Assembly: GCA_948567375.1 (NCBI GenBank)
Contig: OX419757.1
Location: forward strand, 29,326,001 to 29,390,000
Length of the DNA: 64,000 bases
Reading direction: 5' to 3'
From: Lunularia cruciata
Taxonomy: Eukaryota > Streptophyta > Marchantiopsida > Lunulariales > Lunulariaceae
Positions 11,104 to 23,262 of the stretch are shown here, in pieces; position 1 is the first letter of the stretch; every line of letters begins with the position of its first letter. A model generated the notes under the pieces. The model had not been told where the DNA came from. It did no database searches and worked only from the letters and a program-made list of their open reading frames with translations. Position numbers and translations under genes: made by a program.

Positions 11104-12440
11104 TTGAAGTCTCTTCCTCTCATCACAATGGCAATTACAATGGTGTTAATTTACCATAAGATCCATAATGAGTTTTGGTCAGCTCTACAACAAGATCCCT
11201 TTTTCCAAATGGTACATGGTTGTCTGACAACAAGCAAAAAGGCCTATAACACCTTCTCCTTCAAAAAAGGCCTCCTATTCCATGCGGACCGGATCTATAC
11301 ACCAGCCAAAGGTGATCTCCGACTTGCACACCTTTAGGAAGCCCATGATCTACCAATAGTTGGTCACATGGAGGTGGACAAGAACTTGGGTACCCTCCAA
11401 CACCAATGGTAGTGGCCCAACATGACACGAGATGTTTGGGAGTTTGTTCAGTCGTGTGAGAGTTGTCAATGCAACAAGGCCAATAACCAAAAGCCGAGTA
11501 GACTCCTTCAGCACTTCCCATTCCAACTACTCATTCGAAACATGTGAGCTTAGATCTCATCACCTCCTTGCCCAACACACAACAAGGTCACACAACAATC
11601 ATGGTGTTTGTGGATAAGCTTAGTAAGCAAATCCATTTGGCACCAACGGTTGATACTGTGGATGCTCCAACCTTGGCACAACTTTACTTCAATAATGTAT
11701 TCAAACATCATGGGATGCCATGTGTACTCATCTCCAACCGCGATTCTCACTTCACCAAAAAGTTTTGGCAAGCCCTCTTCCACATACTTGGCACCAAGCT
11801 TGCTTTGTCCACAGCCTAACATCCTCAAACTGATCAATAAACTGAACGTGAAAATCTCACCTTGGAAGATATGCTTTGTGCCTTTGCCAACATTCACCAT
11901 ACCAATTATGGGATGAATGTCTTGCAGTTGCGGAGTTTGCATATAACAATTCTAAATAGGAAAGCATCAAATTCTCTCCTTTTTTCTCAATTTTGGCCAA
12001 GATTCGCTTGTCCCAGATTCTCTCTTGCTCCTCCTTTGTCTCTGGTCCCTCATACTTCAACCTTCTTGACCACCATATCCAAATCTCTCCAACAAGCCAA
12101 ATCTCAACTCCTTGTTGCTTAGAATCGTCAAAAACAATATGCGGACCACCATCATCTTGATCTTGCCTTTAAAGTTGGTGATAAAGTTATGCTATCCTCT
12201 AGTAATCTACCCCTCCTACTTGATACCCAAGTTTGTAAACTTGCCCCTAATTAGATAGGACCTTTTGATGTCACCCAAATTGTCTCTCCTTTTGCTTATC
12301 AACTAGCCTTGCCTTGTCATATGCATATCCATCCTATCTTTTATGTTTCCAAGTTGGAACCATTTGTTCCTAACCCCTCTTTTTTTTTTTTCCTTGAGTC
12401 CAACCTCCTCCTCCCCCTATCCCTATCAAAGATCATGAGG
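11104..12440 (+). pseudogene. Integrase relic of the inner chromovirus
   Basis: The N-terminal zinc-finger region reads GHMEVDKNLGT...WWP...CESCQCNKA (HHCC type) around 11360-11480. The catalytic core follows, with SLDLITSLPNTQQG and MVFVDKLSKQIHLAP (first Asp, about 11545-11650) and the block VLISNRDSHFTKKFWQ (second Asp, about 11728-11778). The normal HPQTD follows after a stop. Integrase would insert the DNA copy. The frame is broken at least five times. The C-terminal part (12120-12370) has the AYQLALP and HPIFYVSKL sequence typical of this position. Confidence 0.8.
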
Positions 12441-12615
12441 AGTACAAACTTGATTTTATCCTTATGCATCGTCACATCCAACGAGGACGCCGACAACATA
12501 CAAAGTACAAGGTCCTTTGGAAAGGGTATCCCCTTCATGATGCCACATGGGAACCTCTTTCTCACCTCCAGAATGCACGGATGGCCATCTAGGAGTTTGA
12601 AGCTTCACTAGCAAC
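12441..12615 (+). pseudogene. Chromodomain relic of the inner chromovirus
   Basis: In mixed frames it reads KYKVLWKGYPLHDATWE, then ARMAI and EFEAS, which is the integrase-linked chromodomain tail of chromoviruses. The W/Y aromatic positions and the DATWE motif are present. A poly-T run and shifts at 12379-12390 separate it from integrase. A matching piece of the outer element lies at 7577-7772 on the opposite strand. Confidence 0.75.
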
Positions 12616-12646
12616 AAGGACATCACCAACTAGCGGTGTGGGAATA

Positions 12647-13072
12647 TGTAACAATGTGGAGTTTAGTGACAAAGTTAGTAGGGCTAATGAAGTAGTAAAT
12701 AAGAAAAATTAACCTAGAATATTCCAGAAGTATTGAGGAAGCTTCTTAGGAAGCTTTCTAGCTAGCTTAGCTTGCACTTCAAGTAAGTAGCATCTAGAAG
12801 GAAGCTTCTAGAAGCTTCCAACTAGCTTAGCTTGCATGCCAAGTAGGTGGCTTCTAGAAGGAAGCTTCTTGAGAACCTTTATGGTTAACTTGGCTTGCAC
12901 TCTAAGAAAGCAGCTTGAAGAAGCTTCTTGGGAAGCTTCTCAAGGGCCTTATATACTACTTGTAAATACCAAAGCCAAAGCTCATGCTAGGCATTTGGAT
13001 TTTTCACTCATTCAAGTGTCCCAATGTGAGTTTCCATTCTCCTATTTCTATCATCAGTCTTGGTCTTTTACA
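12647..13072 (+). repeat. 3' LTR of the inner element, with heat-shock-element-like arrays
   Basis: 426 bp from TGTAACAATG to CTTTTACA. Its middle consists of three ~61-bp units (12762-12821, 12822-12884, 12885-12944), each opening with ctagcttagcttgca or a variant and closing with GAAnnTTC blocks. 12801-12818 is GAA-GC-TTC-TA-GAA-GC-TTC, four perfectly phased half-sites of the heat-shock element nGAAnnTTCn. Similar blocks lie at 12738-12758, 12852-12878 and 12917-12941. The preceding ggtgtgggaata is a likely polypurine tract. Confidence 0.85.
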
Positions 13073-15284
13073 TATACCTTGTGCAAAAGTTAGTAATTGA
13101 CACATCCTCCTTATTAATGAGACTTTTCCAATAGTCACTTTGAGGATCCAACTTGGAGAAGTATCATGCTTTGCTCAATTGATCTTGAAAGTCATCAATT
13201 CAAGGTAAAGGATATGCATTCTTCATAGTTTATTTATTGAGATCACGATAGCCAATATAGAAGCAATGTCCTCCATCCTTCTTTAAGACAAATAGTACCA
13301 ATGCTCCCCAAGGAGATGTACAATGATGTATGAAGTCCTCCTCCAACTACTCTATTGGTGTTCTTCAAAGCTCTTTTGATTCCTTTTAGCAAGAGCCAAA
13401 AGATTGGTCTACTCAATAGAGGACTTGGTAATAAGTCAACTTGAAAGGCATGCCAAGATTAGAGTGTAACCCTTTTGGTAGATCATCCAAAAACACATTT
13501 ACAGACTCTTATCTGATTATTTATTGCTTGATGAATCTTTTGACTCTCATTTAATTCTCCATACATAATTGGCTTGATACAAAGTGTAAAAATACAAATA
13601 TCTTCCTCCGAAGCTTACTTTATAGTTACTTTATTGATAAAATTCTCATCTTAGGATTGACTATTCTTAGATGTATTACTCAAAAGTATCAGACAACCTA
13701 ATCCATGAATCTTACCTTGTTGTGTTGCATTTGAATTTATTGTTGGGTTGAATCAAATTGAAACTTTTGACGTTCATACTAAGGTAGATCTAGAATACAT
13801 CATAATGGAGTGATGTTATTATAAACCTCATATATTGTAAATATTCCTTCCCAATCTTGAATGTAACAAGGTATGAGATATGGAATGCAAATCCCTTTTT
13901 ACCATCCACCATCATCAATCTACTTCTAAATACTAGCTTGATAGGAATATATTATTCCTTGGCTAATTGTATGAACATTTAATTCTCTAAACTACAATAA
14001 TCAACCAGAAGCATATAACCACAATCAAATATCATACTTTGCAAGTGAAACAAACTTGCAAATTGAACCTTAAATCCTATTGGAACTAATCAAGTTTCTA
14101 GTAGGTGACTTTATATCTCCAATTGGGTTTCTTTATTTCCTTGATCATTGTGCTCCATGAACTCCATTTGGACAATTTTTAGGTTATCCATTCTTGAGTA
14201 AACATTTAGCAATGCACTGTCTTATTAGCAACAATAAAAGTAACCATCATTTTGTTAGATTTTCTCCTTGTTTGTAATGGCAAGTGGTCTTTGTTGGATG
14301 ACATCAATCTCCATTAGTGTCAGCTCCTCCATTGTGTGTAGTGTGTTGGTAGATTTTGTGAAGGTCTAAGTCAAGACCAAGTTGTGACAACCAAAGAATC
14401 GAAGTGCTCAACCAATTGAATAGTTTCCTCCAAGTGTTTGAGTTCTTGCATGATCACCTCCAATTTGGTGTGTGATTCAAGTCCTCACAAATTCATCTAG
14501 AGCGTCATCTTCTAATATTTTTGGAATTTGCATTATGGTGTTCTAGAATTGAATGATGTAGCTCTTCACAAAACCAATCTTCTTCAATTTTGCCGATCTA
14601 TCTTGTGTAACTTGTGTAGCATTTATAGTTGGAATCTACCAATTATTGCACTCTTGAATTCTTCCCATGTCAATATTGAATAAAATTGGAATAAAATTCC
14701 CGTTGAGCTTGTTCCATTCAAAATTGCTACCATAGTTTACTACTCCATCTAATTGGCTTGAAGCCAAGATAATTTAGCTCCATTCATCTTGAACTTTGTA
14801 GTTTTAAAATGATATTTACAATAAAACACAAAATTCATTGTAATCAAGAGATTCTTGTCTTTGAATACCTTGGGCTTTGGAAATAATATTTGTTCTTCTC
14901 CTTCTCAAAATTATGTTCTCTCTATCTACTCTTGTCATTGATGATATCTCTCTTTCAATAATTGAGTAAGGTGCTTGATTTGTTGTTGCAGCAATGATAA
15001 CTTTGGGTATTGTTGCCATAGCTACTACTACATAAAATAACATCCAATTATCTAAGTTAACATGTAGATGCAACATGTCTACCAATCTCTCTAGGTTACA
15101 ACCATTAGTATAAATGGTTCATTGAACAAGGTAATTGTATTCAAAAATTCTATCCAATATGTAAAATGATGAATTGCTTGAAATGATGCTTGGGTAGTTC
15201 ATGGATACAAAAGTCCTCATGGTTTAGGTGAAATGGATTTGGTGGTCATAAATTCTATCCATTTCATTTTTGCTCTAATACCAA
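13073..15284 (-). pseudogene. gag-protease-RT relic of the outer chromovirus
   Basis: Read right to left from the primer site (15272-15283), this matches the inner copy base by base with many changes. The leader and gag start lie near 15250, a gag body runs from about 15085 to 14300, a degraded knuckle lies near 14220-14290, protease is around 14100-13880, and RT runs from about 13460 to 13073. The RT part retains the block equivalent to LVLFVPKKDGG and the YWQ block. It stops exactly at the inner LTR end. Frames are broken throughout; the longest, 14816-15085, is only a fragment of gag. Confidence 0.75.
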
Positions 15285-15688
15285 TGTAAAAGATTGAGGA
15301 GAGAAATAAGAGAATGGAAGACTGGAGTAGAAGATCACATTGGGTCTTTTGAGTGAAACTCCAAATGCCTAGCATGAGCTTGAGCTTTGATATTTATATC
15401 AAATTTACAAGGCTCATGAATCTACCTTCTTGTGGTGCAACCTAAGCCAGCCACGAAGCTTCCTCCTCGGAGCCACCTACTTGGCATGCAAGTTAAGCTA
15501 GCCAGGAAGCTTCTTAAGAAGTTTCATTCTAGAAGTTGCCTACTTGGCATACACATTACTCAATATATGGAGAGTACTAAAAAGTTTCATAGATGCTTCT
15601 AGAACATTCTTAGATTATTTGGGTAATTAGGCCTATTTTCTAACTTGTTAGCCTCTATTAACTAGTTTGCTAATTACATATTGTTACA
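15285..15688 (-). repeat. 5' LTR of the outer element
   Basis: 404 bp; on the - strand it runs from TGTAACAATA to TCTTTTACA. It shares the GAAnnTTC-rich core with the other two LTRs, but many substitutions and small gaps separate it from its partner at 7151-7576. Confidence 0.85.
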
Positions 15689-15693
15689 AACTT
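15689..15693. repeat. Right target-site duplication (AACTT)
   Basis: aactt immediately follows the LTR end at 15688 and matches 7146-7150 exactly. Confidence 0.8.
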
Positions 15694-17698
15694 AATGAGT
15701 TTCTAAGGTTGATTATATTTCAAGTTATTAACCCAATTTTAGCAAGATTGAGACTATTGCAAGCATAGTAACTTAGCAAAAGATATTATATCCAGATTTG
15801 ATATCTAGCTTATTGAACAAGTTACTATCAACCTTGAAGTCCAATTCATATGGTTTAATGGTCATCAATATATAGAAAGTAAGTGCTTAGTATTTTATAT
15901 AGTTTGAAGACATATTCACATGGTTGCTTTTTTTGGCATTCCTGATAAGATAAAGTAGTTATATAGAACATTACCCTAACGTAAAATTTAATATTAATAT
16001 AATGACAGATAACATATTTTTAAAACTGAAGCTGGTTTTTAATACCACTAAGAAATCAACATCATTCACCATGATTGTAAAAACTAATGAATTTTATAAG
16101 ATCATTTTTCTTCTCATCTTGGTAATAAATTTTTTTTTTTGTAGTTTGATAACACTTGCTTGGTTTTATTGTATGTATTTTTCTTTTTGGGGTTGGAATT
16201 CCAAGCATTCATTGTCTATTTTGATTTCCTTTAAACTCAACATTCATTGGTGGATAGATATTTTGCACTATTATTATGCAAATGGTGCAAAAATCACCAC
16301 ATTGTTGTTGGAACTTATAAGTATGTTGGTGTAGGTAGATTGAAGAACATTAATCATATGCAATAGATTGCTAAAACATCTTGGATGAACTGAGAAAAAG
16401 GTAGGGCACACCTCTTTTTTGTAGACTTGTGACTAGAACCATGTTTGGAAACAAGATCAAGCACATGAAATAAAAATGCCAAGTAGAATACATCTAAAGG
16501 ACATCTATCAGCCTAGGAAATATTTTTATAAATTTCTTGAACTGTGTGTTGAGAATTGCTATGTTGGAATGCTGTGATTTCTCAAAGTTCTTGATCCAAA
16601 AGCATTAAAAAAAGCATTGAACTCAACAACACATTCACCAATTTGTTGAAGGATAAATTTTCCACTCTAAAAACAATGTATGCTATTCTTTCTATTGACT
16701 CCTTTGCTCTAGTGCTTATTGCACTTTCTTTTGAGTCTATGTTGCCTATGCTTGATTCAATGTCTCTAAACTTTTTGCTTCAAGTCTTGGATAATTTTAA
16801 GTCTCCAATAATCAATATGTGCAATCACCTTGGTATTCAAGTACAAAAGAGTAGAAGGAAGAAAGTTTCTTCTTTACTTTACCAAAAGAATAAAACTCAA
16901 ATCTGCATTTATTTTACATCATTTCTGATTGACTACATGAATGATAATTGTGATAGCTTATGAAAATCATTGGTTTAGTTTTGGTTTAATGGTTTTTTTT
17001 TAGTTGAAAATATGCTTTAACATTCATTACAATCTAGATTATATTGTTGAGTAAGAACAAGTCATCAAAATTTGGTGCTTACATAAGTAGATTAATCATA
17101 CTCAACCTCACTTTGTCCTTTCACATAAGGTTGCTCTAAGATGGAATGCTAAAATAATGTTAATTGAATCTACTATGGATTTTTAAGGAGAGACTTATAG
17201 TAATCGTGCAATTTGATTCATATTATACTTCACTTTTTGTTACAAATTTAGTTTGATAGTTTGCATTGATGCTTGATATTTTTCCCGCTGGTAAAGAGAG
17301 GGAGGGATAGTGAGTGCAAATTACTATCTAACTTGTAATGGTATGTCAAGTATAGTTTGATGACCTATAATTTTTAATTTAGAAAATTTTAGAAGTTGCA
17401 TTCTTAAATAGGAAAACCACTCATAGAATAATGAACATCAAGCCATGTGAATAGGTCTTGATGAAAACTTGATGATTCTAAAATTTGTTGTAGTTAGCAA
17501 ATGTAAGTTTCTTGGCAATACTTGACCTACCACTACAAGTCAAACTCTAAATATATAAAGATAAATATTCTTAATAAATATTCCTGAATTTTCTCTGTTT
17601 ACTAATGGAAAATATGCAAAGAAATTATTATTGCTTTGTACAAGGTGAGAATTGGAAAGTTACTCAAGTGTATTTATTAAACAGATGATATTAAACAA

Positions 17699-17726
17699 CT
17701 CAAATTGTGTATATACACAATTTGAG
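17699..17726. repeat. Perfect 28-bp palindrome
   Basis: ctcaaattgtgtat is followed without spacer by its exact reverse complement. The centre is gtatatac. The flanks do not extend the symmetry. Confidence 0.85.
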
Positions 17727-20700
17727 AAAAATGAAGAAAAATTCTCAAATATAATAATAATGAGGTGTAAATTTCAATAATGATTTTATTTTCAATTCCA
17801 TAGGAAAATGTGAGTAATATTGTCAAGAAATGCTTTTAATTAAAGAATATTATCAAAAATTGTTTTAATCAAAGAAAAGGAACATTCTTTAATCTCTAAT
17901 AGATAAGAGATTAAAATTATGATCTTGTTTTATATTTTATCATGTTTTATATTCCTAAGAAATCATATTACATACAATAAGAAAAATATATCATTCAAAA
18001 TATGTATGTTTTTAAGGCATACCTTAAATGAAGCAAATCTAGAATGCACTATCACTACTCTATTTAATCCTTGAATATGTCTAGGCAATTTAATCAAAAT
18101 ATCCTTTATGCGCTTTTGATTCTGTTTTAAGCTGAATAAGCATGTTTACATACAATCTAGAAGGAGATTCAAAACAATGGGAGGATGTGACATATAATTG
18201 ATATTTTTAAGATTTAGTCCACTTTACAATTTGTACTTGATTTTGTGTCAAGTCCCTTCAATCAAGATTGAACATGATGAGAGATAGTTCATTTATCAAA
18301 TATCATTAACCAAATCAAACCTATACATTACTTCATGTTCCAATTTTTCAAGGAATAATGAGAAAAGTATAGAAGAGTAATATAAGATTTAAAGCATATC
18401 TATAGGCATACAACAAGCATATGAGTTGACAAAGAAAATAGATTATCAGGGATAAGAAGGTGACTTGATATTAACTTTTAAAATAAATCATTAAAATCCA
18501 ATATATTTGAACTTTTACTTTTGAATATATTTGAGTAGAATGGGATATTTTATCCTACAATATTAATTTAGTACAATGCAAAAGACCTCAAGTGTTCATA
18601 TTATGTCTTTATTACTTAATTTGAGCTATTTGGATTACCATTTTGGATAGAATCTAATTGCCATAACATAAAATTCTACTAGGGTGAGCCCTTTTCATCA
18701 CACAAGGGGCATGAAGACATTATGTGTATATTGTCCTTGTCCCTACATGTCATCCTAATAGTTCAATCTATCACCCTGTCCCTGCCCGTGCAAATCTTCT
18801 CCATCCACATGGGCAGTTCTGTCCTTAGTCCCATCCGTCATCTTGGGAGGGAGGAAATTTGGGGATGGGGACTACCTACACTACTACTCTAGGTGCTTAC
18901 ATTTCTACACTAGACAACAATTGTCTATTAAAGGTAAATAAGATTTTGTTTTGAATCATATATAAATAAACTTAAAGGCAGTTGGATAATACTTGGTTCT
19001 TAAGAGTTAGTATTACAATACTAGACTTAATGGTACTATATGAGTGCTTTATAATTTACTTAACTAACTTAAGACCTAGTTATTTACAATGGTAAGTATG
19101 GATTATACATCCATGTAAGTTGTGGATAAAGCATCATCTTCTCTATCTTCCTTTAATTGTATTTTGAAGATATTTTGAAGATATTTTGTATAACTTTGGC
19201 ATTGGTCTTTGTGGTGTACAATTTTTTGCAAATTTTTTTTGTCTATATTGCTTGCTTTTTGTAACCTTTTTTTTAGGTATTATTTGAATTTATCTTTGTG
19301 CATTCCAAGGTATAAAGAAGAAAAACACAAAGAAGATGCATAATATGAAGGAATGGGTACAAAGAAGTTAAGTCCAAAGAAAGTTCAAAGGCAAAATACC
19401 AAGTACAAAAATCCATTGGAGCAAAAGACCATATATCAATTTGAATATCGCTACCACCTAATCAAAGAAAGTTCACTAAGGACTATTGACACCCATTGAA
19501 GAATTCCCATGCCTGGATAATGATTGCACAACCACTAAGGATGAATGACTAAAGAATCTTGACTATAAAATTGAGTACCCACCAAGTAACTTCACTATTT
19601 TCTAGAAATCTTAGTGATCAATCCAAAGAGTGCACATCTTCCTTATATTTTTTGTAGTTATAGCCTCTTTGGAGTCAATCATCCCTTGATAGCAAAGATG
19701 GTGAAGGTTGGAATGAGGATGAGCAATGAGGAAGATCCCAACCATATTTCTCTATGTATTTCTCTACTATAGTGATGGTGAATAAGTAGGCAATGCATTG
19801 TAAGAGTAAGTTATTCCAAAGCAACCACTTGAACTTTTTGCTATGGAATTATGAGCTTAGTTTGCTTGTTATTATGCAAGAAATAAGAAGTAGAAAGGAG
19901 AGACCATGAGTGCACCTACAAGTGGATCAAGGAGCACTTCAAGAATTGACTTGGATAAGATGCATCCATAATTAGGGGCATCACCCTTGATATCAAATTT
20001 GGGGATGAAGGTGGGAGAATTACCTTAAACTTACATTGGGTTTGGGATATGGAGTCCCTATAGAAATCTTCAAATCCATCAAATCCAAATCTACCTCTTT
20101 GATATTCTACACCAAATTTCTCACTTGTTCCTTGTCCAACCAAGACCATCAAATGTAGGTGATGTTGTTTAGCATGGTATGAAAATTTATGAGATGAGCA
20201 AATCTTCTTCATAGAATATTTCTATATTTTACATTCAAGCACTCCTTTGTAATGGGGTATTTGTACCATATCTCTCCTTACTCCTCTTCTTCACTCATCT
20301 TCACTCATCTCGTTTCTAAATCACTCCTAAATATTTTGAATTTCTCTTCTTCACTTCTCTCTCATTATTCTTCTTGCCTCTAAATCACCCCTCCCATATT
20401 TCTCTCTCACTATCTCACTCTTCCCCAAACATGGCTACAGTTGTCAACTATTTATTCTTGTTGATTCAGTTCAAAGCACCTAAACCAAAACATTTGGACT
20501 TTTCTCAATTTCTTACTCTGCACTAAATATGGCTACAATTACCAAATGTTGATTTGATATGAAACATTCAGACAAAAACCTCTAGATTGATCTCAAATTC
20601 CTTCCAAAATTCTTCTCCTCCTAAAATCTCATCAAGTTCCCATAATCTCTCTCCCAATATCTCCCACAGAAATCTCTTAGAAATGTGCACTAAATTGGAT

Positions 20701-20864
20701 TTATAATTTTCTCTCAAGGGTGTTCCTTTGCACTCTAACACACCCATTAAAATTCAAAACTGATTGAATTGATATATCTTTCCAATGGACACCCAAACCT
20801 TGGCACCCGATTGCCTTCTCATGTGTTGTGCCAACAAAAAACCACAAACACCCACTAGTGCACA

Positions 20865-21012
20865 TGGGTGCATACCAGGATGTCCCAATGGATCTCCAAG
20901 TGGAAACCAATTGGCATAGGTGTAGACTGCCAAAATACAAGGTTGTATAAGTGCATACCAGTGCATACAAGAGGATACAAGTGGATACTAATGCATATAG
21001 GCACGCCTTGGC
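20865..21012. repeat. Cluster of gtgcatac-like short repeats
   Basis: Variants of (a/g)tgcataccag or ggatacaagtg recur about every 10-12 bp between 20940 and 21000, with looser copies from 20865. Overlapping frames on both strands here come from this repetition and are not called as genes. Confidence 0.5.
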
Positions 21013-21590
21013 GCATATCATTGATAATTTTCAAAGCTACCATATTTATATTTGAAAAACATATCTATAATACACAAAGGAAAAGTGCAAAAACTCCATG
21101 TATATATTTGAGAAACATACAAGAAAACACACAAAGTGCACAATATGTATAACTCACACGTTGGAATCTTTATTCTCATAAGGATGGAGTAGCACACCAT
21201 GTTGCATATGATGAGAAAGACAATTCTACATGACCTATTTGACCTAACATGACCTATGACCCTATTTCTAGTTTCCTCTCTACCTAGCTCAAGTCTATGC
21301 ACAAGGACTATCCCTTCTATATACATTTTGTCAAAATGAAATCCACATAGGTTGGACCAATTCATTGAAAAAATACATACATTGATCCACTGCAATGCTC
21401 ATTTAGTATCTGGGTCCTAGCTATATATCAGTTGAAAAGGTTTTTATCCTCTATTCTTGCTTGCTTGAAAGAGTGCACAAGGTGACTCATAGGAACATAT
21501 CCTAAATCTCCAAGTAGATATTCACTAGCCTCAAAGAAATAACCTATTCTTCAATGATTCAAGTCGCCCCATATTGGGGATTTCTTCAAT

Positions 21591-21661
21591 CAGTTCATGT
21601 CATGACATGAACTGGAATTGTAGGAACTAATTGTTAATTGGTACCCGAGCATTCCTACAAT
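21591..21661. repeat. Palindrome cluster (24-bp perfect palindrome plus 10-bp stem)
   Basis: 21591-21614 is a perfect 24-bp palindrome (cagttcatgtca and its complement). Immediately after it, attgtaggaa (21617-21626) pairs with ttcctacaat (21652-21661) around a 25-nt loop. Together they mark the left border of the more GC-balanced segment. Confidence 0.75.
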
Positions 21662-21767
21662 CAATCTTAGGAACATCAAACTTTTTTTTGGGGTGGGCTG
21701 CAGCTTTAGCATCCCACATCTACTAAGTTTGATTGTAGAAGAAGTAATAATGATGGCGGCAGAGCAC

Positions 21768-21907
21768 CAAAATATTAGTCAAATCATAGGAACACTAAAG
21801 CATGACCACCAAAATATATAGTCAATCGATTGCACATCAAATCATGAGCACCAAGTTATACAATCAATCACTTGCACACCAAAAAAAATGTCAATCATTA
21901 GAACACC
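21768..21907. repeat. Minisatellite-like ~40-bp repeats
   Basis: Four loose copies of a unit containing caccaa(a), a gtcaatc-type core and cat or cac run from 21768 to 21907. The overlapping - strand frames 21842-22144 and 21891-22196 extend beyond the repeats, but I recognise no family in them. Confidence 0.5.
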
Positions 21908-23117
21908 TATTTTTTTTACCTCCAGTGACGTGTATAATCCTTCTTCTGTAGTTGCATATAACTTGCCAATTAATTGAATAATAACCCCAGTGGCTAAAAT
22001 ACAATCCTCCCTTGATTGTGCGGCTTGTAGCCAAAGATAACAAAGTATTATCCACCAACTCCACACAACCCACAAATTCTTTCTGTGCAAACATACCGGA
22101 GATTCTACTCTCTTCTCGATCATGCTTGCTTCCTCCTTGAGCAATTGATATTGCAGTTATTACTTGATTGGTGGTGAACTTGATTGTGTACTCCACACTA
22201 GTACTCCATAAATTTAAACTTCACACCACACATAGTCGATTCCCATGGCGACTGAATCTGTCAAGAGCTAGGGGACAACTGGATCTAGATCTGCGTTTGC
22301 ATTCTCCTATGCTTCTTTCTTAATTTGGATGACCTTTAATCAAATTAGCCAAAGTATAAAAGGAGATAATGCCCATTGAAGCAAGTTGTCTAGATGCTCA
22401 GGGATTTAAATCTCCAAAATATGATGTGATAAAATCAATGCTTTATGGAGTGTAGACTCTTGGTGCTACATACCTTTGGACATGCACTAACTCCCACAAC
22501 CTCAGTAAGAGGTGCATCATGTACTCCTTCACTAAATTCATCTGAACACAATTCAAGATAAATGCTCCATTCATCCAAATCTGTGCTCTCTTCTTCTTCT
22601 AACCCGGCTCTAATATTCCATTCAAGAGATTCTTTATTCTTCTATTGAGTGGACACACATGTATTGACGCGTGGCATTTGGCTATACTAGGTGAACTGGC
22701 TTTCCTTGGTGCTCGTCCTTGAATGGGACATTACTTGTCTGCTTGGGTTGGGGAGACTCATCTAGGGAGTGTGAGTGGCTAATTTTGTATACCGAGCTCT
22801 CTTTTATTAACACCTCTTGACATCTCTCGACCTAACAAGTGTCACATTTCAGACATATGCCCTCAGAATATCAATCGCAACACGTCATAAACAATAAAGA
22901 AGAGGGATGTCACCCGCCCTCTAAACTGGTGCCCAAAGGATTATTCATATCCTCTATATTGGCTTTGCGAGTAAATTTCAAATTTGAAATGGTAATTACA
23001 TTATGCTTCAATAAGTGTTTATAGGAAATTTAATCACTGATTAGAATTAGAAGAGACCCATAGCCCATAAATTATATGGGAAATAAATATCCCCGAAGAA
23101 TTTGACGGAAGTCCATT

Positions 23118-23262
23118 CTATACCCATAAAACAATCTCCCCGTCCAAGTCCAGACTCCATTACCCATAAATATGGATTATGGATTATCCGTAAAGTACGG
23201 GTAAAACAATTTCACAGTCCAGACTCCGATACCCACAAATATTTATGGACTATTCGAAAAGT
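23118..23262. repeat. Imperfect ~80-bp tandem repeat
   Basis: The block cata-aaacaatctccccgtccaagtccagactcc...tacccataaatat...ggattat is followed at about 23201 by a second copy (aaaacaatttcacagtccagactccgatacccacaaatattt...). The copies differ by substitutions and short gaps. Confidence 0.6.

Larger units (their letters stand above)
7783..13072 (+). mobile_element. Inner Ty3/gypsy chromovirus copy (decayed, + strand)
   Basis: A second copy of the same family is inserted head-to-opposite inside the outer element. Order: ~30 bp of the 5' LTR end (to 7813), primer site 7815-7826, gag, protease, a 20-residue repeat tract, reverse transcriptase, RNase H, integrase, chromodomain, then a full 3' LTR (12647-13072). 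Protease-RT-RNase H-integrase is the Ty3/gypsy order, and the chromodomain places it with chromoviruses. Stops and frameshifts split every domain, so it cannot be autonomous. Most of its 5' LTR is gone. Its right end abuts the outer element's RT cleanly at 13073. Confidence 0.85.
7151..15688 (-). mobile_element. Outer Ty3/gypsy chromovirus (decayed, - strand), interrupted
   Basis: The element reads right to left: 5' LTR 15285-15688, primer site 15272-15283, gag-like then protease-like sequence, and reverse transcriptase down to 13073. It stops there at an inserted inverted copy of the same family. Sequence resumes at about 7772 with the chromodomain end of pol, followed by the 3' LTR (7151-7576). 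Both LTR ends are TG...CA and the whole is flanked by AACTT. The two LTRs differ at many positions, so the insertion is old, and the frames are broken throughout. The RT-to-integrase segment expected between the two halves is missing, which indicates a deletion after the nested insertion. Confidence 0.85.
15694..21590. other. AT-rich gene-free stretch
   Basis: No family was recognised. Frames such as 16002-16334 and 16643-16963 are hydrophobic by base composition only. Notable structures are a perfect 28-bp palindrome (17699-17726), a C/T-rich patch with tgtccctg-like repeats (18730-18830), a pyrimidine-rich stretch (20270-20430) and a gtgcatac-type repeat cluster (20865-21012). Confidence 0.5.
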
